Below, piece by piece: positions 35,263-44,740 of a stretch of DNA of 64,000 bases; position 1 is the first letter of the stretch; every line of letters begins with the position of its first letter. The notes under the pieces are model-generated. The model made no database searches, was not told the origin of the DNA, and worked only from the letters and a program-made list of their open reading frames with translations. The stretch lies in assembly GCA_900550195.1 (NCBI GenBank), contig URRB01000003.1, forward strand, positions 115,264-179,263, in the 5' to 3' direction. The translations under genes and the position numbers were made by a program. Source of the stretch: an uncultured Collinsella sp. (GTDB lineage: Bacteria; Actinomycetota; Coriobacteriia; Coriobacteriales; Coriobacteriaceae).

Positions 35263-37083
35263 CTAGTCGGCGTAGGTGAAGGTTGTGACGTCGAACATGC
35301 CCTCGGGGCGGATGCGGAGCGTCGGGATGACCGGCAGGGGCAGGAAGATAATGCCCATGATGGGGTCGAGTGGCGGCTCAATACCCATGGCGCGCGCCTT
35401 GACCATAAAGTCGTCGTGCTGCGCGGCAACGTCCTCGGCCGTGCCCTCGCTCATAAGGCCACCGAGCGCCAGCGGAATACGCGCCACGACCTTGCCGTTG
35501 CGCACCAGCACGTGGCCGCCCTGGCCCACGGCCTCGACGGCAGCCATCATATCAGCCGCGCTGTCGCCCACCACGCACACGTTGTGCGAGTCGTGGCCGA
35601 TCGTCGAGGCGATGGCACCGCCCGTGATGGTAAAGCCGCGCACCCAGCCGCGACCGATATGCTTGCCGACCAGGCCCAGGCCAGCGGGGCCGTCGCCATC
35701 GGCGCCCTCGGCCTGCAGCGACACGCCGCGGCCGTGGCGCTCGATCAGCATAATGCGGCGCAGGCCCTCGGCACTCTCGGGGCGAGCCATACCCGTGATG
35801 GCCTTGCCCGGCACCACGTCGATCACGGCCTCGCCCGGCTTAAAGGCATAGTCGAACACGTCGAGCGATAGCTTCGGCAGTTTAACGGAAGCGCGCAGCT
35901 CATCGGCAAGGGCCGCAACCTCGGCCATCTCGGGTGCAATCTCGCCCACAAAGGTGCCGTCCTGCGCCACCAGAGCACCGGCGGCATAGACACGATGCGG
36001 AGCCTTGGCAAACGTCAGGTCATCGAGCAACAGCAGGTCGGCGCGTTTGCCCGGGGCGATCGCGCCACGGAGCTCATGCGGGTCGCGACAGCCGTGGTCC
36101 AGGCCAAATGCCTCAGCCGTGGAAAGGGACGCCATAGAGATGGCGACCACCGGGTCGATGCCGGCCTCGATAGCCACGCGGCAGGCGTTGTCGATCATGC
36201 CGGTCGCAAGCGCATCGGAAGGGGCGCGGTCGTCAGTCGCAAAGCAGCAGCGGCGGGCACGGGCGGGGTTTTCCAGCAGCATCGGAGACAGGTTGGCCAG
36301 GTCATGGCTGCACGTGCCTTCACGCAGCATCACATACATGCCGCGGGACAGCTTGTCGAGTGCCTCCTCGGGAATCGTCGACTCGTGGTCGGCGATAATG
36401 CCCGCTGCGGCATAGGCGTTAAGGTCCTTACCGGCAACGAGCGGCGCGTGGCCGTCAACCTGCTTGGACGGCGTCTGGTTGGCAGCATCGATGCGAGCAC
36501 AGGTCTCGGGGTCGGCCATAAAGACGCCCGGCAAGTTCATCATTTCGCCCAGACCAAAAACATCGCCCGGATGCTCGGCAAAAAACGCTTGCATGTCAGC
36601 GGCGGTAATCACAGCGCCTGCTTGCTCATCGGGCAGCGCGGGCACGCACGAGGGCATCATGTACTTGATGGAGATGGGTGCGCGACGACCGTCCTCGATC
36701 ATAAAGCGCAGGCCGTCCAAGCCCGCCACATTAGCGATCTCGTGGCTGTCAGCAATAGCGGTGGTGGTACCGCGCGTCGCCGCCATGCGCGCATACTCGG
36801 CAGGGCGGATGTTCGAAGACTCGATATGCAAGTGCCCGTCAATAAAACCGGGGGCAAGATAGCGGCCCTGGCAATCGATGACCTCAGTTGCCTCGTAGGT
36901 GCCAGCGGCATCGTCGCGACCGTCGTAGAGCACGCCGACGATCACACCGTCCTTGACGGCAACGCTACCGGGCGCCACACGCTGGCCATACACGTCGACG
37001 ATCTGCGCATTGGTAAACAGCGTGTCGACGGGCACGCGACCCTCGGCAGCATCGATCACAGACCTCATGACCTCAACGGACAT
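35263..37083 (-). CDS. ade: Adenine deaminase
   Basis: A 606-residue amidohydrolase converting adenine to hypoxanthine and ammonia. GFIDGHLHIESS near residue 95 is the metal-binding HxH with the family's E-SS. ADSHEIANVAG, HAPLVAGKDLNAY and FATDDRAPSDAL complete the metal and catalytic sites. The C-terminal GGAIASTIGHDSHNVCVVG and MVKARAMGIEPPLDPIM segments are typical of bacterial Ade. The start MSVEVMRSV at 37083 follows AAAGGAG. It would supply hypoxanthine to the purine-degrading genes at the right of the window. A terminator-like hairpin lies in its leader. Confidence 0.93.
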   Translation of the reverse strand: MSVEVMRSVIDAAEGRVPVDTLFTNAQIVDVYGQRVAPGSVAVKDGVIVGVLYDGRDDAAGTYEATEVIDCQGRYLAPGFIDGHLHIESSNIRPAEYARMAATRGTTTAIADSHEIANVAGLDGLRFMIEDGRRAPISIKYMMPSCVPALPDEQAGAVITAADMQAFFAEHPGDVFGLGEMMNLPGVFMADPETCARIDAANQTPSKQVDGHAPLVAGKDLNAYAAAGIIADHESTIPEEALDKLSRGMYVMLREGTCSHDLANLSPMLLENPARARRCCFATDDRAPSDALATGMIDNACRVAIEAGIDPVVAISMASLSTAEAFGLDHGCRDPHELRGAIAPGKRADLLLLDDLTFAKAPHRVYAAGALVAQDGTFVGEIAPEMAEVAALADELRASVKLPKLSLDVFDYAFKPGEAVIDVVPGKAITGMARPESAEGLRRIMLIERHGRGVSLQAEGADGDGPAGLGLVGKHIGRGWVRGFTITGGAIASTIGHDSHNVCVVGDSAADMMAAVEAVGQGGHVLVRNGKVVARIPLALGGLMSEGTAEDVAAQHDDFMVKARAMGIEPPLDPIMGIIFLPLPVIPTLRIRPEGMFDVTTFTYAD

Positions 37084-37103
37084 ACATACTCCTTTAACCG
37101 TAG

Positions 37104-37139
37104 AAAAAAGCTGCGGAGCGGACAGACCTTCACCGCAGC
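37104..37139 (-). terminator. Terminator-like hairpin in the ade leader
   Basis: GCTGCGG, a 16-base loop and CCGCAGC are followed by TTTTTTC on the minus strand, 20 bases before the ade start. A TACAAT -10-like hexamer (37154-37159) lies upstream of it, so it would be transcribed as part of the ade leader. Confidence 0.65.
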
Positions 37140-37242
37140 AAGCCAATAGCCATTGTATGCCCAAAAGAAAGTCCCGCTAACACCCCTTCCGCTTAACGGC
37201 ACCGCCAAATGACCCCTCCGTCCCCAAGGGATCGTCGTAACC

Positions 37243-37279
37243 AAAAAAGGCCGCAGTCGGGATTCCCGGCTGCGGCCTT
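37243..37279 (-). terminator. Terminator downstream of tyrS
   Basis: AAGGCCGCAGCCGGG and CCCGACTGCGGCCTT form a 15-base stem followed by TTTTGG on the minus strand, 28 bases after the tyrS stop. Confidence 0.88.
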
Positions 37280-37306
37280 ATTGCACTTGTGAGGTCAACT
37301 CGCTCG

Positions 37307-38518
37307 TTAGACCAACTTGAAGCCCTTGCGCTTGCCCACAGAAAGGGTGTCGCCCAGCTTGAGGGCGCTGGGATCGATGTTGTAGCTCTTGGGAGCCACG
37401 GCCTTGCCGTTGATCTTGACGCCACCGCCGTCGATATCGCGACGAGCCTGGCCGGCGCTCGCCGAAAGGCCCAAGTCCTTGAGCAGGCCGGCGAGGTAGA
37501 TCTGGCCCTCGTCGTTGACGGTCAGCTCGACATGCTTCTCGGGGAAGTCGGCAAGCTGGCCCTCCTTGAACACGCGGTCGAACTCGGCCTGAGCCTCGTC
37601 TCCGGCGCCGGCGCCGTGGTAGGTGTCGCACAGGTCGCGGCCCAGAGCGCGCTTGAGCTCGTAGGGGTCGGCAGAACCATCGGCCAGGGCGGCGTCGATC
37701 TTGTCGACCTCGGCCGGGGTGAGCGAGCTGGCCAGACGATAGTACTTGCCGATCATCTCGTCGGGGATGGACATGGTCTTGCCGAACATATCCTTGGGAG
37801 CGTCGGTCAGGCCGATGTAGTTGCCATAGGACTTGGACATCTTGCGCACGCCATCGGTGCCCTCGAGCAGCGGCATGGTGAGCGCGATCTGCGGCTCCAT
37901 GCCCATCTTCTCCATGAGCTCACGGCCAGCGAGCAGGTTGAAGAGCTGATCGGTGCCGCCCATCTCGACGTCGGCCTTGATCTGCACGGAGTCGAAAGCC
38001 TGCATCACGGGATACAGGAACTCATGCAGGGCGATCGGCGTCTGAGACTGGTAGCGCTTGGTAAAGTCGTCGCGCTCGAGGATGCGGGCGACGGTGAACT
38101 TGGAGCACACCTGCAGCAGACCGGCCAGATCCATCGAAAGGATCCAGTCACCGTTGTGCACGATGGTGGTCTTCTCGGGATCCAGGATCTTCATGGCCTG
38201 GCTCACGTAGGTCTCGGCATTGGCCTCGATCTGCTCCTGCGAAAGCTGCGGACGGGTGGAATTCTTGCCCGAAGGGTCGCCAATCAACGCGGTACCGTTG
38301 CCGATGATGAGGGTGACGTTGTGGCCCAGGTCCTGGAACTGACGCATCTTGCGCAGCGGCACGGCGTGGCCCAGGTGCAGGTCGGGGCTGGTGGGGTCGA
38401 CGCCGAGCTTGATGTTGAGGGGCTCGCCCTTCTCAAGCTTCTTGCGAAGGTCGGCCTCGGGAACGATCTGCGCGGCGCCCGAGGTGATGATACGCATTTG
38501 CTCGTCAACAGACAGCAT
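37307..38518 (-). CDS. tyrS: Tyrosyl-tRNA synthetase
   Basis: A 403-residue class I synthetase charging tRNA-Tyr. The HIGH-equivalent is DLHLGHAVPLRKM (about 45-57) and the KMSKS loop is VRKMSKSYGNYIGL. A C-terminal S4 RNA-binding domain (about 340-403, SASAGQARRDIDGGGVKING) follows. The HLGH form and the length point to the TyrRZ-like branch. The ATG at 38518 follows AAAGGAGG. No T-box is present: only 96 bases separate it from the upstream gene, with no T-box sequence. Confidence 0.95.
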   Translation of the reverse strand: MLSVDEQMRIITSGAAQIVPEADLRKKLEKGEPLNIKLGVDPTSPDLHLGHAVPLRKMRQFQDLGHNVTLIIGNGTALIGDPSGKNSTRPQLSQEQIEANAETYVSQAMKILDPEKTTIVHNGDWILSMDLAGLLQVCSKFTVARILERDDFTKRYQSQTPIALHEFLYPVMQAFDSVQIKADVEMGGTDQLFNLLAGRELMEKMGMEPQIALTMPLLEGTDGVRKMSKSYGNYIGLTDAPKDMFGKTMSIPDEMIGKYYRLASSLTPAEVDKIDAALADGSADPYELKRALGRDLCDTYHGAGAGDEAQAEFDRVFKEGQLADFPEKHVELTVNDEGQIYLAGLLKDLGLSASAGQARRDIDGGGVKINGKAVAPKSYNIDPSALKLGDTLSVGKRKGFKLV

Positions 38519-38614
38519 TGGGTATCCTCCTTTTGCTATAGCACCCTCGCCGAAAACGGCGGTGCTGGAAGTCCATAAACTCTCTTATGATAACAAACTG
38601 ACGCGACGCAGCAC

Positions 38615-40573
38615 CTACGACAGGAAAATCCTCGTCCTGCCGCATGCGTCAATGGCAACTGGCAGACGTGTACCGTCACGCTCGACCAGATAGCGTACCT
38701 GCCGACGACGCAAGCAGTCGCGGCAACGAACCTGTCCCGTCGCATCGGTGGCGCAGACGCCCTCGGCGGTCAGCAGGCAGTGCTCGCACACCATAAGCTC
38801 GGGACGGTCGGCGTCGACCGGACCCAAGACGCCGGGTTCAGCGGCCAGTTCGGCAATACGCTCCGCATCATTGCCGAGCAACTCCGCCGGCAAGCACACC
38901 CGCCCCGCACCGAGTCCGCGCAGCCAGGTAAGCGTGGCCCGATTCGCGCAGAACACCGGCGCCGCCACGTCAAACGTCACGCCCAGCTCGCGAGCGATCA
39001 CCACCTGTCCCAGGTTGCGGCAGACGACGCGCCCGGCACGCTGTATCAGTGAGCGGGTCCAGTCAGCGTCACCCGTGCGGCACACCTCGTCAAGCACCAC
39101 AACGGCGTCGGACAAATCAAGTTCTCCGCGCGGGTCGGCATCCATCAGCTGCCAAGCAAAAACCATGCGAGTGGGAACCGCGCACTCCACCAACTCCGTG
39201 GACGCACCGCCATCCACCGCAACGTCCTCAAAGGGCAGCACCTCAACGGCACGCGCAACGGGCGCAATCGCATCCGCCTCGGCCCGCATGCGCTCCAACA
39301 CCGCCGCCGTCTGATCCAACACGCCGGCGCTGCGAATCAGGTACACCTCGCAGCCCGTGTCAACCTTACGCTTGCAATGCACGACGACGCGCTCCCCCGC
39401 TGCGGCATCCACCGGACAGGGCACCTGCGGCCAGCGCTTGGGCACATCGGGACGCGCGTCGGCACCCGGATAAAACCGGATCTCGAGCGTGTCACCCGCC
39501 GCCACGGCGGCGTCGAGCTCAACGGTCACCTCTTCGTGGCCCACAGCGACCAAGCGCCCCACGCGCACGCCCTGGTTAATCGCACGCTCAAAGCTCATCA
39601 GCTCGGCACCCGAACGCCCTCGCAGGTACGCATCGGTAAACCCACGGTTAAACGACCTTCCCAGCTCGCGCTCAAGCTCTTCCACGGCACCGGGGTCCCA
39701 CGCGCCGTCGTACAGCATATCGAGTGCCCGGCGCCACACCCGCACCACGTTGAATACGTAATCGGGGTTCTTCATGCGCCCCTCGATCTTGAGCGACGCC
39801 ACGCCGGCATCTACAAGCTCGGGCAGATGTGCAATACCCAGATAGTCGCGCGGGCACAGCAGGCGATCTCCCTCGACGGCGACAACGCTCTGCCCCGCCT
39901 CGTCCACCAGGTCGTACGCCAGACGGCACGGCTGCGTGCAGTCGCCGCGCATCGCCGAGCGCCCACGCCGCAGGGCCGAGAACTCGCACGCCCCCGAATA
40001 GCCGATGCAAATCGCACCGTGGCAGAATACCTCGATGGGCACGCCCGTGGCACATAGCGCCGCAATCTCGTCGACCGTCAGCTCGCGTGCCGTCGTCACG
40101 CGCTCGACCCCCAGCTCATCGGCGGCAAGTCGCACGGCGCCTTCGCTATGAACGCCCGCCTGCGTGGACAGGTGAATCTCGACCCCGGGAATCGCCGCGC
40201 GCAGCGCGCAGGCCAGCCCGGCATCGGCGACAATCAGAGCATCGGCGCCCAGCTCCAGTGCATGAGCTCCCAACGCCACCGCGTCGGACAACTCATCGTC
40301 AAACACGAACACGTTGAGCGTCACGTACACACGCACGCCATGGGCATGCGCCACGGCGCAGCCGCGCGCAAACTCGTCGTCGGTAAAACCGTGCGCACTC
40401 ACACGGGCGTTAAAGCCGCCCAACCCCGCATAGATGGCATCGGCGCCCGCGGCGATGGCCGCAAACATCTGGTCGAGCCCGCCCGCCGGCGCCAGCAGCT
40501 CGGGCAGCGCCGCACCGGCAGCATCCAATCCAGTCTCGTATTGTCCGCTCGGCCCCATCGTCCGAATCGCCAT
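38615..40573 (-). CDS. U32-family protein (YhbU/RlhA type)
   Basis: A 652-residue protein. ELLAPAGGLDQMFAAIAAGADAIYAG begins the U32 domain, and FCHGAICIGYSGACEFSALRRGRSAMRGDCTQPCR (about 185-220) is the family signature with its cysteines. Members include 23S rRNA hydroxylases and tRNA-modifying proteins as well as so-called collagenases; RNA modification is the more likely role. A C-terminal pair, CEHCLLTAEGVCATD and CRDC, may bind a metal. The start at 40573 follows AAGGAG. It precedes tyrS on the same strand with a 96-base gap. Confidence 0.88.
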   Translation of the reverse strand: MAIRTMGPSGQYETGLDAAGAALPELLAPAGGLDQMFAAIAAGADAIYAGLGGFNARVSAHGFTDDEFARGCAVAHAHGVRVYVTLNVFVFDDELSDAVALGAHALELGADALIVADAGLACALRAAIPGVEIHLSTQAGVHSEGAVRLAADELGVERVTTARELTVDEIAALCATGVPIEVFCHGAICIGYSGACEFSALRRGRSAMRGDCTQPCRLAYDLVDEAGQSVVAVEGDRLLCPRDYLGIAHLPELVDAGVASLKIEGRMKNPDYVFNVVRVWRRALDMLYDGAWDPGAVEELERELGRSFNRGFTDAYLRGRSGAELMSFERAINQGVRVGRLVAVGHEEVTVELDAAVAAGDTLEIRFYPGADARPDVPKRWPQVPCPVDAAAGERVVVHCKRKVDTGCEVYLIRSAGVLDQTAAVLERMRAEADAIAPVARAVEVLPFEDVAVDGGASTELVECAVPTRMVFAWQLMDADPRGELDLSDAVVVLDEVCRTGDADWTRSLIQRAGRVVCRNLGQVVIARELGVTFDVAAPVFCANRATLTWLRGLGAGRVCLPAELLGNDAERIAELAAEPGVLGPVDADRPELMVCEHCLLTAEGVCATDATGQVRCRDCLRRRQVRYLVERDGTRLPVAIDACGRTRIFLS

Positions 40574-40735
40574 CGACAAACTCCTTACCAAGGTATGCAT
40601 TCACTCTGAAAAATGCCGTCTTCCAGCATACACGAGGCCTCGCGCGCCCCGTTTGGTTTATCGTGTAATAACTTATGTCCATCCTGCCCCGACGGCACAT
40701 CCACCGTCCGGCACGACATACCTGGAGGTCAATAT

Positions 40736-42940
40736 ATGGGTCCTCGCCAACGACAGGGACGCAGCCGTTCAAAGATGCATGCTCTGCCCATAATCCTGCT
40801 CTCGTTTTTGGGCTTTTTGCTTATCGCGGGCGTGGCGTTTGGCATCGGCATGGTCGGCAACGTCAACCGCTGGCTGTCCGATCTGCCCGACTACACCGAC
40901 GCCAACGCGTATCTGGTGAGCGAGCCCACCGAGATCGTCGACTGCAACGGCAACAAGATCGCGAGCTTCTACACGCAAAACCGCAAGTCCATCACCAAGG
41001 ACGAGGTCTCCCCCTACGTGCTGCAGGGCACCGTTGACGTCGAGGACGAGCGCTTCTACGAGCACGGCGGTATCGACCTGTGGGGTATCGCGCGTGCTGC
41101 GGTGGCAACCCTCGGCGGCGGGCACGAAGGCGCCTCGACTATCACCCAGCAGCTGGTGCGCAACACCATCCTGCAGGAGGAGCAGTTCGACTCGACCATC
41201 GAGCGTAAGGTGCGCGAGGCCTACATCGCCGTAAAGATGGAGGACATGTACTCCAAAGACGAGATCCTCATGATGTACCTCAACACCATCTATTACGGTC
41301 ACGGCGCCTACGGTATTGAGGCCGCCGCCGAGACCTACCTGTCCAAGAGCGCCGCAGACCTCACCCTGAGCGAGGCCGCGCTGTTGATCGGCCTTCCCAA
41401 CTCGCCCTCGCAGTACGACCCCACGGTCAACCCCGACCTGGCGCTGTCCCGTCGCAACAAGGTCCTCGACAACATGCTGCGCCTGGGCCACATTACGCAG
41501 GAGGAGCACGATGCCGCACAGGCCGAGCCCATCACCCTCAACGTGACCGAAATCTCGGGCAGCGGCGTTGACGTATACTCGCAGCCCTACTTTGTCGCCT
41601 ATGTTAAGCAGCTGCTGGAGCAGGAGTTCTCGACCGACGTGCTCTTTAAGGGCGGCCTGACCGTCAAGACCACCATCGACCCCACGATGCAGCAGGTGGC
41701 AGAGAATGCCGTTCGCGAGCAGCTCGACACGCTCTCGCTCGACGGCCTGGACATGGGCATGGTCGTCGTCGACCCCAAGACCGGCTACATCAAGTGCATG
41801 GTGGGCGGCTACGATTACAACGCCGACGAGAACCACGTAAACCATGCCACGGCCAAGCGTCCCGTCGGCTCCACCTTTAAGGCCTTTACGCTGGCAACTG
41901 CCATCCAAAACGGCATGAACCCCAACGTCACCCTCAACTGCAACTCGCCGCTCAAGGCCAAGGGCACCACGACCGAGGTCCAAAACTACGCCAACCATAG
42001 CTATGGCAACATCACGCTTAAGCAGGCGACGGCATACTCCTCCAACACCGGCTACATCCAGGTGGCGGAAGCCGTCGGCAACAGCAAGATCATCTCGCTC
42101 GTCAAAAAGCTCGGCATCGATCCCGCCAAGGACAACATCGAGGACGTTCCCGTCATGACCCTCGGCACCGGCTCGATCTCGCCGCTCGAGATGGCCGCCG
42201 CCTACGCGACGTTTGCCAACGGCGGCTACTATCGCCAGCCGATCGCCATCACCGAGATTGACTCTCGTACCGGTTCGGTGCTGTACCAGCACACCGACAA
42301 TCCCTCACAGGTACTTACCGAGGGCGAGGCCGCCGCGGTCACCGATGTTCTGTCCGGCGTCATGAAGGGCGGCGGTACGGGTGCTGCCGGCGCCCTGAGC
42401 GTCAACCAGCCCTATGCCGGCAAGACGGGCACCACCGACAACACCACCAACCTGTGGTTCTGCGGCTATACCCCGCAGCTGGCGTGCGCCCTGTGGACCG
42501 GCTATTCCGCGGGCGAGATTCCCATCCAAAAATACGGCACAGACCTGCTGGGCGACAGCACCAACCTGCCTGTCTTTAAGCGGTTTATGAACACCGTTCT
42601 GACCGGTACCGAGCGCGAGGAGTTTGCGACCGGAACGGCGCCCACCTACAAGAACAACAGCGTCTGGAAGTTCTACGGCACCAACAACACCAAGAAGACG
42701 GAGAACGACGACAAGGACGAGAACGAGGACGAAGAGGAAACCACCACAACGACTACCACGACGACCACGACCACCGAGACCACGGGCGGCGACACCACCG
42801 GCGGCACCGGTACGACCGGTGGCTCGACGGGCGGCTCCACTGGTGGTTCGACCGGCGGCGATGGCGGCACGCCTACGCCTACGCCTACGCCTACACCCAC
42901 TCCCGACCCCTCGCCCACGCCTGACGATACGGTTGGCTAG
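40736..42940 (+). CDS. Class A penicillin-binding protein with low-complexity tail
   Basis: A 734-residue bifunctional peptidoglycan synthase. After a basic cytoplasmic start, a TM at about 17-42 anchors it. The GT51 domain has EDERFYEHGGID and GASTITQQLVRN. The transpeptidase domain has RPVGSTFKAF (SxxK), SSNTGY (SxN) and KTGTTD (KTG). The final 85 residues are a Glu/Asp stretch, twelve Thr, Gly-Gly-Ser-Thr repeats and a Pro-Thr repeat, probably threading the cell wall. The ATG at 40736 follows GGAGG. It is monocistronic with a strong terminator. Confidence 0.94.
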   Translation: MGPRQRQGRSRSKMHALPIILLSFLGFLLIAGVAFGIGMVGNVNRWLSDLPDYTDANAYLVSEPTEIVDCNGNKIASFYTQNRKSITKDEVSPYVLQGTVDVEDERFYEHGGIDLWGIARAAVATLGGGHEGASTITQQLVRNTILQEEQFDSTIERKVREAYIAVKMEDMYSKDEILMMYLNTIYYGHGAYGIEAAAETYLSKSAADLTLSEAALLIGLPNSPSQYDPTVNPDLALSRRNKVLDNMLRLGHITQEEHDAAQAEPITLNVTEISGSGVDVYSQPYFVAYVKQLLEQEFSTDVLFKGGLTVKTTIDPTMQQVAENAVREQLDTLSLDGLDMGMVVVDPKTGYIKCMVGGYDYNADENHVNHATAKRPVGSTFKAFTLATAIQNGMNPNVTLNCNSPLKAKGTTTEVQNYANHSYGNITLKQATAYSSNTGYIQVAEAVGNSKIISLVKKLGIDPAKDNIEDVPVMTLGTGSISPLEMAAAYATFANGGYYRQPIAITEIDSRTGSVLYQHTDNPSQVLTEGEAAAVTDVLSGVMKGGGTGAAGALSVNQPYAGKTGTTDNTTNLWFCGYTPQLACALWTGYSAGEIPIQKYGTDLLGDSTNLPVFKRFMNTVLTGTEREEFATGTAPTYKNNSVWKFYGTNNTKKTENDDKDENEDEEETTTTTTTTTTTTETTGGDTTGGTGTTGGSTGGSTGGSTGGDGGTPTPTPTPTPTPDPSPTPDDTVG

Positions 42941-42963
42941 AAATTCATCCGGCCATTAGCAAC

Positions 42964-43010
42964 AAGGCCCCCGAGCAGCTTATTAAAGTGCTCGGGGGCC
43001 TTTTAGTTTA
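42964..43010. terminator. Terminator after the penicillin-binding protein
   Basis: AAGGCCCCCGAGCA and TGCTCGGGGGCCTT form a 14-base stem followed by TTAGTTT. It may work in both directions. Confidence 0.88.
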
Positions 43011-43050
43011 AAGCGACCTGGTGGACGGCCTTTATACCGGCAAACAATAT

Positions 43051-43080
43051 AGGGGGTACCGACCAACGTCGATACCCCCT
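43051..43080 (-). terminator. Probable argR terminator
   Basis: AGGGGGTATCGA and TCGGTACCCCCT pair on the minus strand, followed by ATATTGTTT; it lies 50 bases after the argR stop. Confidence 0.55.
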
Positions 43081-43129
43081 TACAAGCCACCATGTCACGC
43101 ACACAGTGCCGAGCGCACGACCCGCACGC

Positions 43130-43567
43130 CTACTTGCGAGAATTGCTCAGCTTATTGATCAGCGCCTCGAGACGCTCGCCGTCCTCGGCCGTCTGGGCAA
43201 TAACCAAAATCGTATCGTTGCCGGCAAGCGAGCCAAGCACATCGGGCAACTCTGCCGCATCAACGGCGGCGGCGATGCCGGAAGCCGTACCAGGCTGAGC
43301 CTTGATCATAACCAGATTATCGGTGCGCAGAACGCCCGTTACGAGCTCGGAAACCATACGCTGCAGGTGCAGGTCCTCTGCCAGAACATAGATACCCTCG
43401 GGGAGCTTACGCAGCCCCATATCGGCAATATCGCGAGAGACAGTCGCCTGCGTGCAATCAAAGCCCATAGCGCGGAGCTCATCGACCAGCACGCGCTGCG
43501 TGCGGACGTCCTTATTGCGCACAATATCTCTAATGGCATCCTGGCGCCCATTGCGTTTTTTAGCCAT
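43130..43567 (-). CDS. argR: Arginine repressor ArgR
   Basis: A 145-residue regulator of arginine metabolism. The N-terminal winged helix (about 1-70) contains LVDELRAMGFDCTQATVSRDIADMGLRKLP, with the ArgR-typical ATVSRDI recognition helix. The C-terminal oligomerisation and arginine-binding domain has QPGTASGIAAAVDAAELPDVLGSLAGNDTI, with the conserved GT-x-x-G...D. The ATG at 43567 follows GAGAGGG; an in-frame extension to 43600 is not needed. No arginine biosynthetic genes adjoin it. A double TTTCGAAA element lies about 90-125 bases upstream. Confidence 0.93.
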   Translation of the reverse strand: MAKKRNGRQDAIRDIVRNKDVRTQRVLVDELRAMGFDCTQATVSRDIADMGLRKLPEGIYVLAEDLHLQRMVSELVTGVLRTDNLVMIKAQPGTASGIAAAVDAAELPDVLGSLAGNDTILVIAQTAEDGERLEALINKLSNSRK

Positions 43568-43655
43568 ACAAACCCTCTCTCCAAAAGATGGCGGAGACAA
43601 TCAATCAGTGACTGAATAGTTTAACGCTATTTGAAGGCTTTTGTGTATAAGAACG

Positions 43656-43693
43656 CATTTCGAAACAATTCTATGCAAATTTGTTTCGAAATG
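43656..43693. promoter_or_regulatory. Double TTTCGAAA element upstream of argR
   Basis: CATTTCGAAACAA and TTGTTTCGAAATG are perfect 13-base inverted copies separated by 12 bases. Each also contains the palindrome TTTCGAAA. The same core precedes gltB at 3008-3017. It could bind a dimer of dimers; ArgR itself is one candidate, though the sequence does not resemble a standard ARG box. Confidence 0.5.
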
Positions 43694-43699
43694 AGCCGT

Positions 43700-44740
43700 T
43701 TAGGCGGTTTTTGCGCCCGTCCGGTTAAGAAAAGCTGCCAGATGCGTACACATCACGCAGCGCGCGGGCTTGGCGCTGGCGATCGGCCCAAACAACAAAC
43801 CGAGTCCCCGATGGTTATCCTTGAGCGCGGCGACCATCTGACGGGTTCGAGGCGCCTCGAGCATATCACGCATGCGGGCGGAACGCTCGATTGACGACAC
43901 TCCATGCGGGCTAAGACACAAATTCTCGATGCAGGCGACCAGTCCGGCAAAGTAGAACTTTTGGCTTGCCAGCTTGAGCCGACCACCGCTATCTGCTTCC
44001 GAGAGTGAGTCCGCAAGCTCGTCGAGCGCTCGAGTGTCATCGGATATCCTGGCATACATGGTGGGATCAAAGGCATCTGTAAGCTTAGGTGCCACCGCGT
44101 GGAAACAAGCGTCGCCGCAGCCGGACACGAATCGTGCCTGCGAGAGCGCATAAGCCATAAACTCAACCGTACGGTACGCCTTGCCGCGCGACAGGCATGC
44201 CTCAAACAGCGGACGGCTATACATCACGCCAGAGGTCTGAGCGACTAGGCCGCCCAAAATCAACTGGGGCAGCCCAGTCACCATAGAAGACTCGTCTTCT
44301 ATGGCAATAGAGGCAGCATCCAAGACGCGCGAATGGCGTTCTCGATGTGCATCATAGCGGTCGAGCGACACCGTGGGGAACACTATGTCTGCCGCAGTAT
44401 CGCACGCGATATCGACCATCTTGGAAAGGGACTGCGGAGCAAACCACTCATCGGCGTTCATAGCGATGATTTGAGAGCCGCGCGAGACAGCAAAACCGGC
44501 ACGAAGGCAAGCGCCGCGCTTCGCGTCCTCGACGTCAATCAAATCAATATGGATGTCCCTGTCGGCAGCAACTTGAAGCGAATGGCGCACACCGGGCGCA
44601 GCATCGCGGCAAACAACGACAATCTGCAAATCGTAGAGGTCTTGGTTCTGGATACTCTCGAGCGCACGCATCGCATAGCTGGGCGAACCTTCTACCACAA
44701 GGATCACCGAAAGTCGCGGATGCGAGCCACGTCGAACCAA
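43700..44740 (-). CDS. Family 2 glycosyltransferase-like protein
   Basis: A 346-residue protein. LSVILVVEGSPSYAMRALESIQNQDLYDLQIVVVC begins a GT-A fold, and IIAMNADEWFAPQSL holds a D-x-E/DE motif where the D-x-D metal site is expected. No TM is obvious, so it is probably cytoplasmic or peripheral. The acceptor is unknown, and the DADE form (NADEW) is an altered D-x-D. The start is TTG at 44740, supported by GAGAGGA nine bases upstream. It stands alone with truA 160 bases upstream on the same strand. Confidence 0.78.
   Translation of the reverse strand: MVRRGSHPRLSVILVVEGSPSYAMRALESIQNQDLYDLQIVVVCRDAAPGVRHSLQVAADRDIHIDLIDVEDAKRGACLRAGFAVSRGSQIIAMNADEWFAPQSLSKMVDIACDTAADIVFPTVSLDRYDAHRERHSRVLDAASIAIEDESSMVTGLPQLILGGLVAQTSGVMYSRPLFEACLSRGKAYRTVEFMAYALSQARFVSGCGDACFHAVAPKLTDAFDPTMYARISDDTRALDELADSLSEADSGGRLKLASQKFYFAGLVACIENLCLSPHGVSSIERSARMRDMLEAPRTRQMVAALKDNHRGLGLLFGPIASAKPARCVMCTHLAAFLNRTGAKTA

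Noticed and set aside
37084..37306. Purine riboswitch upstream of adenine deaminase
   Set aside because: No three-way junction or conserved loop sequences; only a terminator-like hairpin is seen.
38519..38614. T-box leader for tyrS
   Set aside because: The gap is only 96 bases and has no T-box sequence or antiterminator.
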